From: Pelomonas asaccharophilus_A | GTDB taxonomy: Bacteria; Pseudomonadota; Gammaproteobacteria; Burkholderiales; Burkholderiaceae_C | Assembly: GCF_031458115.1 (NCBI RefSeq) | Contig: NZ_JAVDXV010000014.1 | Span: forward strand, 33,252-97,251 | Reading direction: 5' to 3' | DNA length: 64,000 nt | In this document: positions 42,683 through 51,626 of the stretch, in pieces | How positions within the stretch are numbered: the first letter of the stretch is position 1 | Layout: every line of letters begins with the position of its first letter | The notes under the pieces: generated by a model | What the model was told of the DNA's origin: nothing | Seen by the model: the letters and a program-made list of their open reading frames with translations, nothing else | The model's database searches: none | Position numbers and translations under genes: made by a program

Positions 42683-44236
42683 ATGAGAAGACCGGATGCT
42701 CAGTTGATCTCCAGAGCTCGACGTGGCGATATCGCAGCTTGCTTGGAGGCAGGCAGAAAGTACCTCCAAGGAGCAAGCGGCTTCCCTCGTCACGTACCGC
42801 TCGGCCTCGAGTACCTGCAGCAAGCGGAGCCCATCCGAGCGGCCGACGCCCAGCAACTGATCATCGAGTCCTTGGATCTGTACGAGATCGCTGCGCACGG
42901 ACGCATCGCGACGCTGCAGCAGGCAGCTCAGTCGGGTCGCGTTGCGGCGCAGTTGAAGCTGGCCGTGTGGTTGTCATTGACTGCAGCCGATGCGGAAGAG
43001 GGCATGCGCTGGTTCCGCAGCGCCGCAGCGTGTGGTGACCTCACGGCGAGGAAGGTGCTTACCGCCTACGTCGACAGCGATCAGTCGGAGGTGCAGGTCG
43101 TCTCGCGTCTGCGGAATCTCAGAAGACTCCCTGGATTTGGCTGGGCAAATCTTGTCACCTTCGCCATGGATCGGGCTTTGATGCGGCAGGCGCCGCTCTT
43201 GCTGTTCAGGGCCCTCGCTCTGGGGCTCGAATCGGACACTGACCCGGATGCGCTCTTGGCCGACAAAGTGCTTGAGGCCTTGACGTATGCGAGCGCGCTC
43301 GATGAGGCCACGATCGTGGTTGATCGACGGGCCATCGAAATGCTTCTAGACGATTGCGTGGCGCGTGGAAACAGCAATGCGGCCTTGATGCTGGGGATGG
43401 CGCTGAGCGGCAACGACGTCGGTGCCGTGCGGTGGCAGTCACTTGTCACCGGTCAGAACCACCGCAAAGCGGCAGCGTTGCTGATGCGTGCAGCCGATGG
43501 TGGTCATGCTGAAGCGTGGACGAGGCTGTTCGAGATTCACTCGAACCACAACGGCTCAGTCGCAAATCCACCGATGGCCAGGTTCTGCCTGGAGAAGGCA
43601 GCGGCCGGTGGCGCCGTGGCGGCGCAGCGCAGACTCGGTGCGGCCATTCTCCGCGCAGCGGGCGCGCTGCGGGAGATGGAGCTGGGGATGCACTGGCTGT
43701 TCAAGGCAGCGTCAGCCGGCGACGATCACGCGCAGACGCTGCTGCACACATTCGTGCTTCCGGTCGAAGGGCGTGACGACCAGGCGAGACGAGCGCTCAT
43801 TTCGATCGCGAAGTCGAATCCGGGACTCGCGCTCCGGCTTGAGGTGGCAAGGGAGTTCGGCCTCACCAAGCTCGAGGCCATGACCGTGGATCTGGTGGCT
43901 GGCCAGCGTCCCTGGGGCTTGGTGGTCGGACGCAACCCCTTCATAAGACATATCAAGCTGTCCGCGCCACGAGCAGTTCCTGCTGTCTCAGTCGAAGTTC
44001 AGCAGAAGCTTGCCCGGATGGCCGCACAGGTCGCCAGTGGCAGCATGCGCGGCACGGACCTTCAAGACATCGAGTTCCGCCATCGGGCGGTGAAGCTGAA
44101 GCAAGTTCTCGATGCACATGGTCTGCCTGAATCCCTGTTCTTCGCCAAGGCACGCTCCAATGACCTGGAGGTGCTGCGCAGCGGCGGACGATGGGCACAC
44201 ATGGCCAAGGCCGATGTCGACGCGGCGATGGCGTAG
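42683..44236 (+). CDS. Sel1-like repeat (tetratricopeptide-type) protein
   Basis: A 517-residue, mostly helical protein of unknown role. Sel1-type repeats are visible: ACLEAGRKYLQGASGFPRHV near residue 14, AQLKLAVWLSLTAADAEEGM near 95, AALLMRAADGGHAEAWTRL near 255 and CLEKAAAGGAVAAQRRLGAA near 300, then MHWLFKAASAGDDHAQTLL. The C-terminal 90 residues are a different, basic region (ARMAAQVASGSMRGTDLQDI). No signal peptide is seen. Sel1 proteins act as scaffolds in signalling or stress. A GTG six codons upstream is an alternative start. Confidence 0.65.
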   Translation: MRRPDAQLISRARRGDIAACLEAGRKYLQGASGFPRHVPLGLEYLQQAEPIRAADAQQLIIESLDLYEIAAHGRIATLQQAAQSGRVAAQLKLAVWLSLTAADAEEGMRWFRSAAACGDLTARKVLTAYVDSDQSEVQVVSRLRNLRRLPGFGWANLVTFAMDRALMRQAPLLLFRALALGLESDTDPDALLADKVLEALTYASALDEATIVVDRRAIEMLLDDCVARGNSNAALMLGMALSGNDVGAVRWQSLVTGQNHRKAAALLMRAADGGHAEAWTRLFEIHSNHNGSVANPPMARFCLEKAAAGGAVAAQRRLGAAILRAAGALREMELGMHWLFKAASAGDDHAQTLLHTFVLPVEGRDDQARRALISIAKSNPGLALRLEVAREFGLTKLEAMTVDLVAGQRPWGLVVGRNPFIRHIKLSAPRAVPAVSVEVQQKLARMAAQVASGSMRGTDLQDIEFRHRAVKLKQVLDAHGLPESLFFAKARSNDLEVLRSGGRWAHMAKADVDAAMA

Positions 44237-44371
44237 ATCGACCGGAGACCACGCGACGCGAGATTCCGCTGCTTGACGCGGGGCCCTTTTCCCGCAAAGT
44301 TGCGAAGGTGAACTCCCACACGCCGTTTGGTTTGTGGGTTCGCAGTCCCCTTGCGAACTTCGATGCTCCCC

Positions 44372-44980
44372 ATGAGAAAGCTCATCCAATCACTGCATGA
44401 CTGGTTGCCCGTGTGGGCTGCCGACTGGCTGGACATCCTGGTGCCGGCCGTTGAGGTCGCGCTCATCGCCTTTGCCGCATGGCTCCTCATGCGGTTGGCG
44501 CACAAGCTGATTGGCCGCGTCACGCAAAAGTATGGCTTGCCGGTCAATGTCGTCTCGGTATTCCTGCGCGTGGTCGGAGTGCTGGTCTATGTCGGCGCGC
44601 TGCTATGGGCGCTCGAACGCTTGGGCGTGTCGGGCGCGGTGCTCTGGACGGCATTCACCGGTTTCGCGACGGTGGGAGCGGTGGCGTTCTTCGCGGCATG
44701 GAGCGTTCTCTCAAACCTCTTCTGCACGCTGCTGATCTACATCACCAAGGCCTTCCGGATCGGAGACGTGGTGGAACTTCTTGAGGCCGGCGACAAGGCC
44801 GGGATGAAAGGGCGCGTCGTCGATATCAATCCGGTCTACACCACGCTGTTGGAGAGCGGCGACGCACAGAACGGTACAACGCTGCAATTGCCGAACAGCC
44901 TGTTCTTCCAGCGTGCCGTACGACGCTGGCACGGAAACGCTGTGGTCGAGTTGTCAGTCGACCAACAGGGCGGCCCCTAA
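44372..44980 (+). CDS. Small-conductance mechanosensitive channel (MscS family)
   Basis: A 202-residue MscS-like channel: three membrane helices, of which the pore helix carries AFTGFATVGAVAFFAAWSVL (Gly/Ala-rich as in TM3), and a beta domain with FRIGDVVELL, GRVVDINPVYTTLL and TLQLPNSLFFQRAVRRW. The protein lacks most of the large C-terminal cytoplasmic cage of E. coli MscS (286 residues). The same compact form is common in proteobacteria. ATG 44372 is chosen; other in-frame starts up to 44327 exist. It would release osmolytes on hypo-osmotic shock. Confidence 0.82.
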   Translation: MRKLIQSLHDWLPVWAADWLDILVPAVEVALIAFAAWLLMRLAHKLIGRVTQKYGLPVNVVSVFLRVVGVLVYVGALLWALERLGVSGAVLWTAFTGFATVGAVAFFAAWSVLSNLFCTLLIYITKAFRIGDVVELLEAGDKAGMKGRVVDINPVYTTLLESGDAQNGTTLQLPNSLFFQRAVRRWHGNAVVELSVDQQGGP

Positions 44981-45023
44981 CAAGGTGCCGCCAGCCGCCT
45001 GCTCAATGCCGCTCTCAACCACG

Positions 45024-45266
45024 TCAGGGCTTGGATCCCCGGGGTGACTCTGTCTCGCTAACCCGGTCGCTGGCATCGACATGCGCATCCTCCACGCTCT
45101 GTGCGCGGCGGTCGGGCTTCGCCTTCGCGTTTGCGTGACCAGGGCCTTCCTCCGGTTGCGGCGCGACGGGCGTGTCGAGGGGGTTGTCAGGCTCGGTGGG
45201 CAGATCTGCAGGCGACTTCTCCTGCCTGCCTGGGGCAGGACCAGGGCCGGGGATATGGGTGTTCAC
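45024..45266 (-). CDS. Small disordered hydrophilic protein
   Basis: An 80-residue protein starting at GTG 45266 with an AAGGA site seven bases upstream. Composition is Pro/Glu/Asp/Ala-rich with no hydrophobic core (GPGPAPGRQEKSPADLP and PQPEEGPGHANAKAKPD). It resembles short proline-rich hypothetical proteins scattered through Burkholderiales. Whether it is expressed is uncertain, but codon bias and the ribosome site support it. Confidence 0.5.
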   Translation of the reverse strand: MNTHIPGPGPAPGRQEKSPADLPTEPDNPLDTPVAPQPEEGPGHANAKAKPDRRAQSVEDAHVDASDRVSETESPRGSKP

Positions 45267-45444
45267 GGTGATTCCTTTTGATGGATGCCGGAGATCGAAC
45301 TTATCAACGGCGACGGGGGCGTACATCCCACAGTTGCCACCTTCGGACAGTAGGGGCCTGTAGAGATCACAGCGATGGCGCGCTGTCCGACTTCGGTTTC
45401 GCCGCGGCGTCGGTATGGTTCCTTTGTCACACCACGAGGCAGGC

Positions 45445-46005
45445 ATGCGCAATCACCTCTTTGCCCGAACCGTTGGGATCGCGACTGCTTACACCGTGGC
45501 GGTGCTCGCCACAGGATTTGCCGCGTTCGGGCTGGTAACGATGCTGGTGTTTACCGCCGGGTTCGTCGGCGGCCTGACTCTCTGGCTGGCCCTTCCAACG
45601 CGAGGCACATGGTTGGACGTCCGATGGCCATTCTGGCTGGTGATGCTGCTGTTCATCGTGCACCGCATCGAAGAGAAGCAGTTCGGATTCTTCGCGATGC
45701 TCTCTAGCGTGACCGGGGTCGCAACGCCTGAGTTGTTGTCGCCCGCAGTGGTGGCGCTGGTGCTGCTGTCCGTAGGCGGGTGGCTGCTTGTACCGTGGCT
45801 CATGAGCCGAAGGAAGCCGCTCGGCAGCTACTTTGCGTGGTCGTTCTTCGCATCGATGGGGATCACGGAGCTCGCCCACTGGCTTGTCTTTCCTTTCATG
45901 CAAGGGGCGGGTGCTCACGCAGTCCCTGGCATGTGGAGCGTGTTGCTCCTTGCGCCGACTGCCTGGTGGGGGATGTCGCGCCTCTATCGCCCACCCCGAA
46001 CGTAG
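45445..46005 (+). CDS. HXXEE-domain membrane protein
   Basis: A 186-residue protein with about six helices. The family motif HRIEEKQFGFF lies near residue 73 and a second conserved patch MGITELAHWLVFPF near 148. Function unknown. I chose the ATG at 45445 (MRNHLFARTVG). It is convergent with the following transporter gene, 12 bases apart. Confidence 0.7.
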   Translation: MRNHLFARTVGIATAYTVAVLATGFAAFGLVTMLVFTAGFVGGLTLWLALPTRGTWLDVRWPFWLVMLLFIVHRIEEKQFGFFAMLSSVTGVATPELLSPAVVALVLLSVGGWLLVPWLMSRRKPLGSYFAWSFFASMGITELAHWLVFPFMQGAGAHAVPGMWSVLLLAPTAWWGMSRLYRPPRT

Positions 46006-46017
46006 CAGCTACACCTT

Positions 46018-46647
46018 CTACGCTGGACTGCGGTTTTGCTCGCTTGATGCTGCAGAGGCTTCGGCCAGGATCTCCCGCCCGCCGTTGGCTGCAATCACCG
46101 CGACGATGAGGCCGAGGACCAGATCCGGGAGGTTTGAATCCCACCACATTACCAAGGCACCAGACAGAACGATTGCCAGGTTCACGATGGAGTCGTTGCT
46201 CGTGAAGATGGCTGAAGCCTTGAAGTTGACATCGTCGCCTTTGTGGCGTTTGAGCAGCCTCAAACACACCAGGTTGAGCGCGGCGTTGATGGCGGCCATC
46301 ACCATCATGGCGGGTCCGAGCGGGGGCTCGCCGCCGAAGTACCGTCGTAGGACCTCAACCGCGAGCGCGACTGAAAGTGCGATCAGCAGCCATCCGGACA
46401 GACGCGCAGCTCGAACCTTGATCACGGCGGCACGGCCGACGGCGTAGAGGCTGACGGCGTAGACAGAGGCGTCCGCCAGATTGTCGAGCGCGGCGGCGAT
46501 GAGTGCTGTCGAGGACGCCCAGATGCCGACGCCGACGCCGCCAACGCATTGGCCGACGTTGATGATCAGCACCATCAGCAGCACTCGGCGATCGGTTTCC
46601 TGGCTGGAGTCCGAGGTTGAGTTGACGGGCTGATGATTGCCGCTCAT
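46018..46647 (-). CDS. Cation diffusion facilitator (CDF) family transporter
   Basis: A 209-residue protein corresponding to the membrane domain of CDF exporters. Helix 2 carries ALIAAALDNLADASVYAVSL, with the DxxxD metal-site pattern (D55-type), and helix 5 SAIFTSNDSIVNLAIVLSG with the second N/D pair (usually HxxxD). The cytoplasmic C-terminal domain is absent, which is known for short members. Substrate is probably Zn, Co or Cd from context. ATG 46647 starts with a Ser/Asn-rich cytoplasmic tail. Confidence 0.78.
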   Translation of the reverse strand: MSGNHQPVNSTSDSSQETDRRVLLMVLIINVGQCVGGVGVGIWASSTALIAAALDNLADASVYAVSLYAVGRAAVIKVRAARLSGWLLIALSVALAVEVLRRYFGGEPPLGPAMMVMAAINAALNLVCLRLLKRHKGDDVNFKASAIFTSNDSIVNLAIVLSGALVMWWDSNLPDLVLGLIVAVIAANGGREILAEASAASSEQNRSPA

Positions 46648-46966
46648 CGGATCAACGGAGTTCGGTGGGTATGGGCGGTGGCATTCTCAGGCGGGACAGC
46701 CAAAAGAGAAGACCCGAAGCGTTCAAGCTACGGGTCTTCAGCCGTTTGCCTGTTCGGCAGTTCCTTTTCAGGTCACCGTTCTGGCTTGCGACGATTCAAG
46801 AATAGCTGGCGGACGGGCCTGAAAGTGCGGGAGGACGACCAATGACACCGTAGGCTCATGCCTACATGGTGCAAGACTTAGAGAACTCCGCCTGCCGATA
46901 TTCCAAGCGCTCCAGGCGGGCGTTTCTGGCCGCACTGGTGATCGCCTGGGATGATCCACGTCGGTC
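46648..46966. other. 319-base intergenic region with a hairpin
   Basis: Between the CDF gene start and the EamA gene stop. It holds a hairpin with 9-bp arms GAAGACCCG/CGGGTCTTC (46708-46716 and 46731-46739), loop 14, without a T tract on either side. The promoter of the CDF gene should be at 46650-46700. The rest has no gene-like frame that I can support. Confidence 0.4.
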
Positions 46967-48037
46967 TCAGTGGCGATGACCGTGATGGGCATCTGGGACA
47001 TGGGCATGTCGGTGCCGCTTTGGCTCATGCGCATGTAGATGGCTGTGCGTCCCTGCCGGCATGGGATCGTGGAGATGGTCGTGGTGGTCATCGTCATGCC
47101 GGTGCGCGTGTTCGTGCTCCAGGGCTTCGTGTTCATGCTCATGCTCGTGCGACTCCATCAAGTGCAGCGCAACGCCGAGCAACATCAGCAATCCGCCAAT
47201 GACCATCGCGCTCCCCGGGTAGCGATCTCCCAAAGCAAGCGCCAGCGCGGCGCCGATGAAAGGTGCAAAGGCAAAGACGGAGCCAGTGCGAGCGGCGCCG
47301 AACGCGCGCTGAGCCAGCAGGTAGAAACGCAGACTCAGTCCATAGCCGGTGGCGCCTACGGCCAGCAGACCCAGCGCAGCCAGGAGGCCCGGAGTTGGCT
47401 CGCTTGCCATGAAGGCCAGCGCTGTTGTCCCAAGGGCGCCAAAGATCGCCTTGATGAGCACCACTTGGCCGGGATCTCGGTCGGCTACTGCGCGTGAGAG
47501 CGTGTTGTCAAAGCCCCATGCCGCCGTGGCTACGAGCACCGCCAGCAGTCCCACCCATCGCCCGCCCGCGGAGAAGCCTTGGTCCAGGATCAGCAGCATG
47601 CCGCCGATCAGGAGCAGAAGCATCGCTACCCAGACGCGACGGTCCATAGTTTCTCCGTAGAGGCGCCAGGCCAGGACGGCAGTGAATAGAGCCTCCAACG
47701 TGAGCATGAGTGAGGCGCTGGCGCCGCTGGTGCGTTGCAGCCCCCATGCCAAGGCTACGGGACCGATGACAGCGCCAAACAGCGCCATCACCAGCAACCG
47801 TGGCAAGTCCGAGCGCAGCACTTCAGCTTCGACCTCTACCTTCTGGCGCAGCATCGCACCCACCAGGGCGGCCCCGACGTAGAGCAGGGCGGCCGTGGAG
47901 AACGGTCCCAATCCCTGACCTAGTTTCTGAACCAATGGGGTGCTGATGCCGAACAGCGTCGCGGCAAGTAGGGCAAGCGTCCCCCCGCGTATGGCGGGGA
48001 GAGAGGGAAGACGATGGCGCCCGGACATGAGGCTCAT
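46967..48037 (-). CDS. EamA/DMT-family transporter with histidine-rich tail
   Basis: A 356-residue inner-membrane transporter of ten helices in two EamA repeats: LLAATLFGISTPLVQKLGQG and LVATAAWGFDNTLSRAVADR mark the two halves. After the last helix comes a 70-residue tail with about 27 His (HEHEHEHEALEHEHAHRH and further HDDDHHDHLHD). Such a tail is not a feature of the drug/metabolite transporter family in general and suggests metal binding. The start is four bases after the stop of the upstream small periplasmic gene, so it belongs to the RND operon and probably moves a metal or a metal chelate. Confidence 0.82.
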   Translation of the reverse strand: MSLMSGRHRLPSLPAIRGGTLALLAATLFGISTPLVQKLGQGLGPFSTAALLYVGAALVGAMLRQKVEVEAEVLRSDLPRLLVMALFGAVIGPVALAWGLQRTSGASASLMLTLEALFTAVLAWRLYGETMDRRVWVAMLLLLIGGMLLILDQGFSAGGRWVGLLAVLVATAAWGFDNTLSRAVADRDPGQVVLIKAIFGALGTTALAFMASEPTPGLLAALGLLAVGATGYGLSLRFYLLAQRAFGAARTGSVFAFAPFIGAALALALGDRYPGSAMVIGGLLMLLGVALHLMESHEHEHEHEALEHEHAHRHDDDHHDHLHDPMPAGTHSHLHAHEPKRHRHAHVPDAHHGHRH

Positions 48038-48041
48038 GATT

Positions 48042-48422
48042 TCATTTCACAGTGAAGCGCACGGTCACGGTCTTGCCCTCGACGTTGTTCAGCAAAGCGA
48101 CGAGCTTGGCGCCCTTGGCGATCTTCACGCCGGTGGCACGCAGCTTGTTGCCGTCCGCAGCCTTGATGTCGACCTCGGACTTTTGCGCGCCGTTCAGCAC
48201 GGTCAACTTGCCAGAGATGCCCTTGGACGGCATGTCGTCGTCATGGTCGACAAGGTAGATGGTCGCGCCGTCCGCCTCGACAACCAACTCGAAGTTGACG
48301 TCGTTCACTTCCTGCACGATGCCGCCATGCCGAGGCGCGGCGGAGCCATGTGCCATGGCGACGTTTGTGGTCAGCGCGCCGATGCCCAGTAGGGCGGCGA
48401 TCAGCAGTTGCTTGGTTTTCAT
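48042..48422 (-). CDS. Small exported protein of the efflux operon
   Basis: A 126-residue protein: signal peptide MKTKQLLIAALLGIGALTTN ending AMA-HG, then HGSAAPRHGGIVQEV and a beta-rich domain with LVDHDDDMPSKGISGKLTVL and VTVRFTVK at the end. His/Asp clusters could bind metal. I recognise it as a frequent companion of CusA/CzcA operons in Burkholderiales, without an assigned function. It follows the RND pump gene by 65 bases. Confidence 0.65.
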   Translation of the reverse strand: MKTKQLLIAALLGIGALTTNVAMAHGSAAPRHGGIVQEVNDVNFELVVEADGATIYLVDHDDDMPSKGISGKLTVLNGAQKSEVDIKAADGNKLRATGVKIAKGAKLVALLNNVEGKTVTVRFTVK

Positions 48423-48487
48423 GAATAACTCCAGTCTCTGAGTGCGGCGCTCTTGGACAGGCGGCGCCGCATTGGCCCACTCAATGT

Positions 48488-51400
48488 TCAGAAAGCTTCC
48501 CGGGCCTGCGATGCAGGTTCGTCTTCGGCGGCTTCCAGTAGACGGTTCAGCGGCTTCTCGCCGACCAGCCAAAAGACGATAGGTGTCAGCACCGTGTCCA
48601 GCAGCGTGGAGCTGACGAGGCCACCGAAGATGACGACCGCCACCGGATGCAGGATCTCCTTGCCAGGCTCGTCGCCAGCCAGCAGCAGCGGTGTCAGCGC
48701 GAAGGCCGCCACCAACGCGGTCATCAGCACCGGCGTCAGCCGCTCCAGTGAGCCGCGCACGATCATGGGCTGGCCGAAGGTCTCACCCTCAAGGCGGCAC
48801 AGGTTGATGTAGTGGCTGACCTTGAGGATGCCGTTGCGCGTGGCGATGCCGGCCAGCGTGATGAAGCCCACCATGGTGGCGACGGACAGCGTCACTCCTG
48901 CTATCCACATCGCCACGACGGCGCCGATCAGCGCCAGTGGGATGTTGGCCATGATGACCCCGGCCAACCGCGCCGAGCGGTAGCGCGTGTAGAGCACCAG
49001 GAACATCAACGCCAGCGAGATCAGCGACAAGCCCACGATGAGGTTGGTTGCCTGCTCCTGCGCCTGGAACTGCCCCTCCAGGCTGACAAACGCGCCCGCC
49101 GGCAGTGCCGCCTTGGCGATGACCTGGCGGATCTCGCCGATGACCTTGCCCATGTCGCGGCCGTCGGTGTTGGCATAGACGACGATGCGCCGGCGGCCGT
49201 TCTCGCGACCGATCTGGTTGGGCCCGTCCGCCTCTTCCACGGTCGCGATGCTGGACAGCGGCAGCCGCCCGGCCGGCGTGTCGATCAACGTGCGTGCAAG
49301 GTCCTGCGGGCCGCGCTGGTCGTCGGGCAGCCGCAGCACAAGCTCGTAGCGGCGCGGGCCATCGACGATCTGGGCACCATGTGCGCCGTCGGTCAACGCC
49401 TGCAGGATGCGCACGGCCTCGCCTGGCGAGAGCCCCGCCTGCGCGACCTTGCGCTGGTCCAGCCGCACGGCAATCTGCGGGATCAGCACCTGCTTCTCGA
49501 CGGTCAGGTCCACGAGGCCCGGCACAGCGCTCAAGCCTGCACGCATCTGCTCGGCCAGCCCGCGCAGCGTGTCGGTGTCGTCGCCGTAGATCTTCACGGC
49601 GATCTGCGCGCGCACGCCGGACAGCAGGTGGTCCAGCCGGTGCGAGATGGGCTGTCCCACGGCAACCTGGGCCGGCAGTGAGGCGAGCTGTGCGCGGATC
49701 TTGGCCATCACCGCCTCACGCTCGACCGGCCGACCATCGCGTTTCAGGTCGACGTCGATCTCCGCCGAATGCACGCCTTCCGCATGCTCGTCCAGCTCGG
49801 CGCGGCCCGTGCGGCGGCCAACCTGGCTGACTTCGGGCACCTGCTGGATCAGCGTTTCCGCCAGCGCGCCCATGCGGTTCGCCTCGGCCAGCGACGTGCC
49901 CGGGTTGAACATCAACGACAGCACGAACGATCCCTCGTTGAAGGCTGGCAGGAAGGCGCGCGGGAAGAACGGGATGCTCGCTGCCGCACCAGCCACGGCA
50001 ATCACAGCGGCGCCGATCAGCAGCTTGGCGCGCGGGAAGGACCAGGCTAGCAACCGGCCGTCCTGCCGCTTGAGCCAGGCTACCAACGGGCTGTCGCCGT
50101 GGTCCAGGCGCTTCATGCGCGGCAGCAGGTAGGCGCTCAGCACCGGTGTCACCGTCATCGACACCAGCATGGAAGCCAGGATGGACACGATGTAGGCGAT
50201 GCCCAGCGGCGTGAACAGCCGCCCCTCGATGCCCGGCAGCGCGAACAGCGGCACGAACACGAGCACGACGATCAGCGTCGCGTAGACGATGCCGCTACGC
50301 ACCTCCACGCTGGCGGCCCGCACGACTTCCAGTACGGTTTTCGGCTGCGCCAGCGCGCGGTTCTCCTTGAGTCGCCGCTGGATGTTCTCCACGTCCACGA
50401 CCGCGTCGTCCACCAGCTCGCCTATGGCAATCGCCAGGCCGCCCAGCGTCATCACGTTGATGGACTGCCCCAGCCAGCGGAACACCAGTGCCGTCACCGC
50501 GAGCGACAGCGGGATGGCGATCAGCGAGATCAGCGTCGTGCGTGCCGACAACAGGAACGCGAACAGCACGATGGCCACCATGATGGCGCCGTCGCGCAGA
50601 GCGCCGGTTACGTTGTCGATCGAGGCCACGATGAAATCCGCTTGACGGAACAGCACGCGCGGCGCGCTGAGTCCCTTGGGCATGCCCGGCTTGAGTTCTT
50701 CCAGCGCTGTCTCGATCTGGCGCGTGAGCTGCACCGTGTCCGCCGAAGGCTGCTTCTGCACGCTGACGATGACCGCCGGCGCACCGCCGTACCCGGCGTC
50801 GCCCCGCTTCAGGCCAGGTGCGAAGCGCACGCTGGCCACCTGCTCCAGCAGGATGGCACGGCCGTCCTTCCACGCGACAGCAATGCCCTGCAGGTCTTCG
50901 ATGCGGTTGGTGCGGCCCAGGTGCCGGATCAGATACTCGCGCCGGTTCATGTCGATGAAGCCGCCGCCCGCATTGTTGGCAAAGCCGCGCACGGCCTGCT
51001 CGATCTGCGTCAGCGACACGCCCACTTGCGCCATGCGCACCGTGTCGGGCTCGACGCGCAGTGTGCGCACCTCGCCGCCGATAGGAATCACCTGCGATAC
51101 GCCGTTGATGGCCAGTAGCCGCGGTCGCAGCACGAAGTCAGCGTACTCGCGTGCCTGCATCGGGCTGGCTTGGCCGCTCAAGGGCAGCGCGATCAGCATC
51201 ACCTCGCCCATGATGGACGAGACCGGCCCCATGACGGGCGTGATGTCGCCGGGCAGCTGTCCGCGCAGCTGCGCCAGCCGCTCGGCCACCTGCTGGCGGT
51301 TGCGGTAGACGTCGGTGCCCCAGTCGAACTCGGCGTAGACGATGGACAGGCCCACGCCCGACGTCGAGCGCACGCGCGTGATGCCCGGCATGCCGTTCAG

Positions 51401-51616
51401 CGCAGTCTCGATGGGGAAGCTGACCAGCTGCTCAACCTCCTCAGGCGCCATGCCGCCGGCTTCGGTGAGCACCGTCACCAGTGGCTTGTTCAGGTCGGGG
51501 AAGACATCCACAGGCGTTCGCCACGCCGTGAGGCCGCCGTAGACCATCAACAGCGCGGCGATGGCCAGCACGAAGAGTCGGTTGCGCAGGCTGGTTTGAA
51601 CGATCCAATTGAACAT
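48488..51616 (-). CDS. Heavy-metal-type RND efflux pump, atypical subclass
   Basis: A 1042-residue HME-RND inner-membrane pump. It starts MFNWIVQTSLRNRLFVLAIA and has VDVFPDLNKPLVTVLTEAGG, GLSIVYAEFDWGTD and the large periplasmic loops of the family. The helix-4 charged motif reads GELVDDAVVDVENI, which differs from the D-x(5)-D-x(6)-E motif of CzcA and from the CusA pattern, so metal specificity is open. It follows its adaptor gene by ten bases. The operon order, outer-membrane protein, exported protein, adaptor, pump, exported protein, EamA transporter, is unlike the czc unit. Confidence 0.88.
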   Translation of the reverse strand: MFNWIVQTSLRNRLFVLAIAALLMVYGGLTAWRTPVDVFPDLNKPLVTVLTEAGGMAPEEVEQLVSFPIETALNGMPGITRVRSTSGVGLSIVYAEFDWGTDVYRNRQQVAERLAQLRGQLPGDITPVMGPVSSIMGEVMLIALPLSGQASPMQAREYADFVLRPRLLAINGVSQVIPIGGEVRTLRVEPDTVRMAQVGVSLTQIEQAVRGFANNAGGGFIDMNRREYLIRHLGRTNRIEDLQGIAVAWKDGRAILLEQVASVRFAPGLKRGDAGYGGAPAVIVSVQKQPSADTVQLTRQIETALEELKPGMPKGLSAPRVLFRQADFIVASIDNVTGALRDGAIMVAIVLFAFLLSARTTLISLIAIPLSLAVTALVFRWLGQSINVMTLGGLAIAIGELVDDAVVDVENIQRRLKENRALAQPKTVLEVVRAASVEVRSGIVYATLIVVLVFVPLFALPGIEGRLFTPLGIAYIVSILASMLVSMTVTPVLSAYLLPRMKRLDHGDSPLVAWLKRQDGRLLAWSFPRAKLLIGAAVIAVAGAAASIPFFPRAFLPAFNEGSFVLSLMFNPGTSLAEANRMGALAETLIQQVPEVSQVGRRTGRAELDEHAEGVHSAEIDVDLKRDGRPVEREAVMAKIRAQLASLPAQVAVGQPISHRLDHLLSGVRAQIAVKIYGDDTDTLRGLAEQMRAGLSAVPGLVDLTVEKQVLIPQIAVRLDQRKVAQAGLSPGEAVRILQALTDGAHGAQIVDGPRRYELVLRLPDDQRGPQDLARTLIDTPAGRLPLSSIATVEEADGPNQIGRENGRRRIVVYANTDGRDMGKVIGEIRQVIAKAALPAGAFVSLEGQFQAQEQATNLIVGLSLISLALMFLVLYTRYRSARLAGVIMANIPLALIGAVVAMWIAGVTLSVATMVGFITLAGIATRNGILKVSHYINLCRLEGETFGQPMIVRGSLERLTPVLMTALVAAFALTPLLLAGDEPGKEILHPVAVVIFGGLVSSTLLDTVLTPIVFWLVGEKPLNRLLEAAEDEPASQAREAF

Positions 51617-51626
51617 AGCCGTCCTT

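Noticed and set aside
46708..46739. Rho-independent terminator for the CDF or EamA gene
   Set aside because: The hairpin lies upstream of the CDF start, is distant from the EamA stop, and has no T tract; listed only as part of the intergenic region.
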